Assembly (NCBI GenBank): GCA_020349965.1 | Contig: CP070705.1 | Coordinates: 1,808,458-1,872,457 of the forward strand | DNA from: Caldifarciminota bacterium | GTDB lineage: Bacteria > Hydrothermota > Tepidihabitantia > SM23-42 | Direction of reading: 5' to 3' | Length of the DNA stretch: 64,000 nt | Shown here: positions 60,909-64,000 of the stretch, in pieces | Layout: every line of letters begins with the position of its first letter | Position numbering within the stretch: the stretch's first letter is position 1 | The notes under the pieces: generated by a model | The model's database searches: none | The model's input: only the letters and a program-made list of their open reading frames with translations | What the model was told of the DNA's origin: nothing | Translations under genes and position numbers: made by a program

Positions 60909-62327
60909 CTAGCGCACCAGGGTCACTCGCCTGCTCTCAGCAAACTCACCCTGCATGAGGTGTATGACGTATACGCCTGATGGTACGCTTCTTCCGTGAA
61001 CGTCTTTACCGTCCCAGATAATATCGTGTGTTCCGCTTTGGAGCACGCCGTTCACAAGGGCCTGGACCTTCCTGCCTGAGGCATCATATATGACAAGACG
61101 GACCCTTTCCCCACCCCAAATCGAGATCCTGATTGTACATTGCTGACTGAAAGGATTCGGATAGACCCGGCTGAGACCAAAGATCGTCGAGTCGCCACCA
61201 CCTGGGGTCTGACCGAGTATTTCGCCGAGCGCCACGATGAACTGCTGCATCTCATCGATCGTTCCAGTAGAAACACGTATGTGCTGGGGCATTCCCCAAC
61301 CGACGCGCACCAGAAAACCCGCGTTGGCGAGCGAAGCAGCAACCGTACTCGCACTCGTACCCGTATCGAACATCATGAAGTTCGTCTCTGATGGAATATA
61401 ACCCAACCTGAGAGCACGGAATCCCTCAATAAGAATCTCCTTTGCCTGTTCGTTAAGTGCGATGGTGTTATTTAAGTGTTGAGTATCTGCGAGAGCTGCG
61501 ATTGCCGCTGCCTGTGCCAATCTGCTGACCATACCTATATTCTGCGAAGATTGTATCATCGATGTATAGCCGGCTGATGCCACTGTATATCCGATACGGA
61601 CACCGGCAAGACCATAAGCCTTGGAAAAGGTCCGTATCACGACGAGGGGATATCCTTCAGTTACATAACGGATACAACTTTCGTAGTCTGAGGAATGCAC
61701 ATAGTGATGGTAAGCTTCGTCCACAACGACCACGATGCCCGAGGGAAGTGAGTCCATGAACGACTGCATAGCGGTCTTAGAGAATATCGTCGCCTGGGGG
61801 TTGTTTGGGTTGACCAGCGAGACTAGCTTCGTATTGCCCGTTATCGCATCACGAATCGCACTCAGATCGATCATGTAGTTTTCATCCACCGGTACGTACA
61901 CAATTGATGCGCCATTTGCAGCCGCCTCAGACGCCATCTGTGAGTATGTCGGATTGGCTGTCACCAGTTCGCCTCCGGCATACAGAAAAGCATCTGCCAC
62001 GAGACGGATCATTTCGGTAGCCCCTGCGCCGGCGCATATCATATTCGAACTCACGCCATGTTGAAGCGCAATATTCGCCTCAAGTGTGGAGCTGAACCAG
62101 TCCGGATACCGGTTGCCCTCAGCAGCAGCCTGTTGCATCGCCCCCAGAGCAAGGGGTGAAGGTCCCAACGGATTTTCATTATAGCACAACCTGCCGAACG
62201 TGTCTTCTGTTGCTGTTGTACCGAATGGACGCGCTTTTATCCGACCAACGCCGGGCAGGTACATGAAACTCAAACCAGCTGCAGATGCCTTTAGGAATTG
62301 CCTGCGGGTAAAACCTTTATTATCCAA
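60909..62327 (-). CDS. Exported HisC-like aminotransferase with Tat signal and sorting domain
   Basis: 472 residues in three parts. A twin-arginine signal FTRRQFLKASAAG (6-18), a complete fold-type I aminotransferase (about 40-365: NENPLGPSPLA, NPNNPQAT, VVDEAYHHYV, PLP Lys236 in RTFSKAYGLAGVRIGY), and a C-terminal sorting domain (about 380-472: RVYPNPFSQQCTIRISI, RLVIYDASGRKVQALV, VPSGVYVIHLM). It therefore seems to be folded with PLP in the cytoplasm, exported by Tat and then handed to a type IX-like outer-membrane route. TTG start at 62327 with GGTGA upstream; perfect promoter at 62345-62372. Confidence 0.9.
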   Translation of the reverse strand: MDNKGFTRRQFLKASAAGLSFMYLPGVGRIKARPFGTTATEDTFGRLCYNENPLGPSPLALGAMQQAAAEGNRYPDWFSSTLEANIALQHGVSSNMICAGAGATEMIRLVADAFLYAGGELVTANPTYSQMASEAAANGASIVYVPVDENYMIDLSAIRDAITGNTKLVSLVNPNNPQATIFSKTAMQSFMDSLPSGIVVVVDEAYHHYVHSSDYESCIRYVTEGYPLVVIRTFSKAYGLAGVRIGYTVASAGYTSMIQSSQNIGMVSRLAQAAAIAALADTQHLNNTIALNEQAKEILIEGFRALRLGYIPSETNFMMFDTGTSASTVAASLANAGFLVRVGWGMPQHIRVSTGTIDEMQQFIVALGEILGQTPGGGDSTIFGLSRVYPNPFSQQCTIRISIWGGERVRLVIYDASGRKVQALVNGVLQSGTHDIIWDGKDVHGRSVPSGVYVIHLMQGEFAESRRVTLVR

Positions 62328-62344
62328 GTGTCACCGTCCGAACA

Positions 62345-62372
62345 ATTATAAGAGTATTATCAAAGGTGTCAA
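62345..62372 (-). promoter_or_regulatory. Promoter of the exported aminotransferase
   Basis: Minus-strand TTGACA (62367-62372), 16-base spacer, TATAAT (62345-62350), perfect consensus; predicted leader about 11 bases before TTG 62327. Confidence 0.8.
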
Positions 62373-62463
62373 TGGTAGAGAAAAAGCAAATTGGCGGGGA
62401 AGTGTTGCCACTCCCCCGCCCAGTGTCTTCCAGGTATAGTCTTCGCTTTACTTATGCCATCCG

Positions 62464-64000
62464 CTAGAACAGATCGCGCAGGGTAAGTATTATATCCTTC
62501 ACTTCCTTATCACGTAATATCTTGATTGCGTATGTCGTGCCGGCTTTTTCTCTCATGAGGTTCCGTAAAGCGATCAGTCCACCATAGTATTGGACGTCAA
62601 TTCCGTTCACAGATTTGATAATATCCCCCTTCCTAAAACCTGCATCTTCTGCCGGGGTCTGGGGTGACACAAAAACTACCTCAACGTCGCCGTCATCGTT
62701 GTAATAGAATTGCAGCCCGCTCTTGTGCTTCGGAAATTCCCTGCCGAAGTCACCGCCCTTTTCAAGTATCACCCTCTGCCTGTGATAATCAAGAACGAGC
62801 ACGAAATTCCTCAAGATCGAGTTTCCGATATTTCCGATTGTAGTCCTTTGAGCAAAAGCACCTGTTCCTTCTTCGCGAGGTGTTCCGACAATGGGATTAT
62901 TGATCAAGAAACCACCAATATCGGCTGTACGATACCTCGACAAATTGACAGTGGTCAAACCCGCAGCGTCGCCGACCATAACGATAACCCCTTTCCTGTC
63001 CAGAAGACCTTTTTCCTTGGCATAAGGGTAGTGGAAATCTATGTCTGGCGCACCGATATCCATCCTCCATTTACCCGAATACTTGCCGTCAACCGTAACT
63101 GGAAGGCTGAACATGTTGCCCTCCAACGGTGAATCAAAGACCTTCCCTTCACCTTTATACTCGTATTTCTCCGGGTGATAGAAGGAAATCGTTTTGCTCG
63201 CATAGTCGATTTTTGTTACAAACCGCGATAGAAAATCATAGCCGAGGATACCGACGACCTCCAAACCCAAAGCCTTCCGAAACAAATGGCCGAAGTTATG
63301 AGCCACCACTTTCTGCTCTCTGAAACTGACGTCACCAATGGTATACGCGGGTAGCGTTACCAAATAGAAGTTTACAATACCAGATGCACCCTTTCCCTTC
63401 AATGGACCCTCAAAGGTAAGACCCAATTCAGCAGCAAAGCTTGAATCGATGACGTTGGCCGAAGCTCCGCAATCAAGAACCCAGAGCCGCTCCTTGCCCA
63501 TGATATTCACCGGTAAATACATGTGATCCTCGATGAATTCAACCGGAACGTTCTCCGCACTTACGCCATTCGCGATGACGAAATCCTCGACTTCCTGAGA
63601 GGGCGGTTCAAAAAGTGCCTCGTCGATGCCCATGCCGAGTTCAATTGCAGAATACTCAAACGAAACCGTTTCATTCGTGGGATACTCGCTAATAACCTCA
63701 CTGAACGGCAAGACGAATCCATCAACCTTACGGAAATCTGAGTACGTAATATGCACCTCGTTATCGGGAGTCGTGGTTATCGTTTTCAACACATAGAAAC
63801 TCGCTACTTCATAATAGTTCACCTGAATGTCCTGATTTATGTTGTTTGCTATTTTTACAGCGTAGCAATTCTTGCCATCTATTTTCTCGATGCCCTCGAG
63901 CGTTAGAGTAAAATACCTTGATGCAGGACGTAAGAACTCATACTCCTCCATCAACCTTCTTACTTCGCGTTCCTTCATTGTATTTTCATCCCGTTTGATC
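62464..64000 (-). CDS. Retropepsin-like aspartic protease with PDZ domain, partial
   Basis: The frame is still open at the right edge, so the N-terminus is missing; at least 511 codons are seen. The first visible part (YEFLRPASRYFTLTLEGIEK) resembles the end of a LolA-like or outer-membrane sorting domain. Two aspartyl-protease half-sites follow, LWVLDCGASANVID and KWRMDIGAPDIDF, with a flap-like ILGYDFLSRF and IGNSILRNF, then a C-terminal PDZ (about 430-504, VEVVFVSPQTPAEDAGFRKG). The first site has Cys where Thr or Ser is usual (DCGA). Such proteins are periplasmic proteases in FCB bacteria. An internal ATG at 63978 could be the start but lacks a clear Shine-Dalgarno. Confidence 0.82.
   Translation of the reverse strand, partial: IKRDENTMKEREVRRLMEEYEFLRPASRYFTLTLEGIEKIDGKNCYAVKIANNINQDIQVNYYEVASFYVLKTITTTPDNEVHITYSDFRKVDGFVLPFSEVISEYPTNETVSFEYSAIELGMGIDEALFEPPSQEVEDFVIANGVSAENVPVEFIEDHMYLPVNIMGKERLWVLDCGASANVIDSSFAAELGLTFEGPLKGKGASGIVNFYLVTLPAYTIGDVSFREQKVVAHNFGHLFRKALGLEVVGILGYDFLSRFVTKIDYASKTISFYHPEKYEYKGEGKVFDSPLEGNMFSLPVTVDGKYSGKWRMDIGAPDIDFHYPYAKEKGLLDRKGVIVMVGDAAGLTTVNLSRYRTADIGGFLINNPIVGTPREEGTGAFAQRTTIGNIGNSILRNFVLVLDYHRQRVILEKGGDFGREFPKHKSGLQFYYNDDGDVEVVFVSPQTPAEDAGFRKGDIIKSVNGIDVQYYGGLIALRNLMREKAGTTYAIKILRDKEVKDIILTLRDLF

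Noticed and set aside
1-64000. CRISPR array, prophage or complete insertion sequence
   Set aside because: No regular direct repeats with spacers, no integrase, transposase, capsid or cas-type proteins among the readable genes.

Overview
The window reads as a chromosomal segment from a Gram-negative bacterium of an uncultivated lineage. Several exported proteins end in type IX-like sorting domains, there are many lipoproteins and an OmpA-type envelope protein, and FtsEX-EnvC, an amidase and a PorU-like C25 peptidase are present. This combination fits the FCB side of the tree, and I would guess WOR-3/Stahlbacteria or a neighbour. That placement is inference from gene style, not a measured phylogeny. 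No phage, CRISPR array or complete insertion sequence is visible. One small inverted-repeat element and dispersed repeat-like spacers are present.

Layout. 1-2.8 kb (minus): start of a 4Fe-4S protein, glnS and a Cys-rich DUF. 3.1-14.8 kb (minus): three acyl-CoA dehydrogenase genes, etfB, etfA, an HdrA-GltD fusion, an HdrC-HdrB fusion and tryptophanase, together a flavin and Fe-S redox module. 14.9-17.7 kb (minus): TonB-domain lipoprotein, response regulator with PAS domains, Gfo/Idh/MocA dehydrogenase. 17.8-23 kb (plus): hisC, ptb, mfd and a small membrane gene. 23-30.4 kb (minus): an envelope operon with a SecD-like lipoprotein, GT2 glycosyltransferase, Trm112-like protein, PorU-like C25 peptidase, ACT protein and small membrane protein. 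30.6-37 kb (plus): LpoA-like lipoprotein, QueG-like protein, DUF1844, DUF2723 and carbamate kinase. 37-44 kb (minus): two small membrane genes, then an overlapping string smpB, amidase, murI, rph, rluD, NFACT (transcribed in that order). 44.1-46.8 kb (plus): ftsE, ftsX, envC. 46.9-52.1 kb (minus): trmI, a PLP enzyme and secA. After this come tRNA-Thr(CGT), small membrane genes, a cupin, an OmpA/FecR/barrel gene with a diguanylate cyclase, an exported rhodanese, a Ycf48-like secreted protein, an exported aminotransferase and an aspartic-protease/PDZ protein cut by the window end.

How the parts work together. Acyl-CoA dehydrogenases, Etf, HdrA-GltD and HdrBC could move electrons between acyl-CoA, NAD(P)H, ferredoxin and a disulfide-type acceptor, with tryptophanase and phosphate butyryltransferase pointing to fermentation of amino or organic acids. 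FtsEX, EnvC and the amidase form a septal wall-splitting set, encoded as two divergent operons.

The most striking cross-cutting signal is promoter geometry. Eighteen TTGANN/TATAAT-type promoters can be read by eye, sixteen with a 16-bp spacer and two with 17. In eight of them the -10 box ends only 5-9 bases before the start codon, predicting leaderless or nearly leaderless mRNAs. TTG starts are also common (eight genes).
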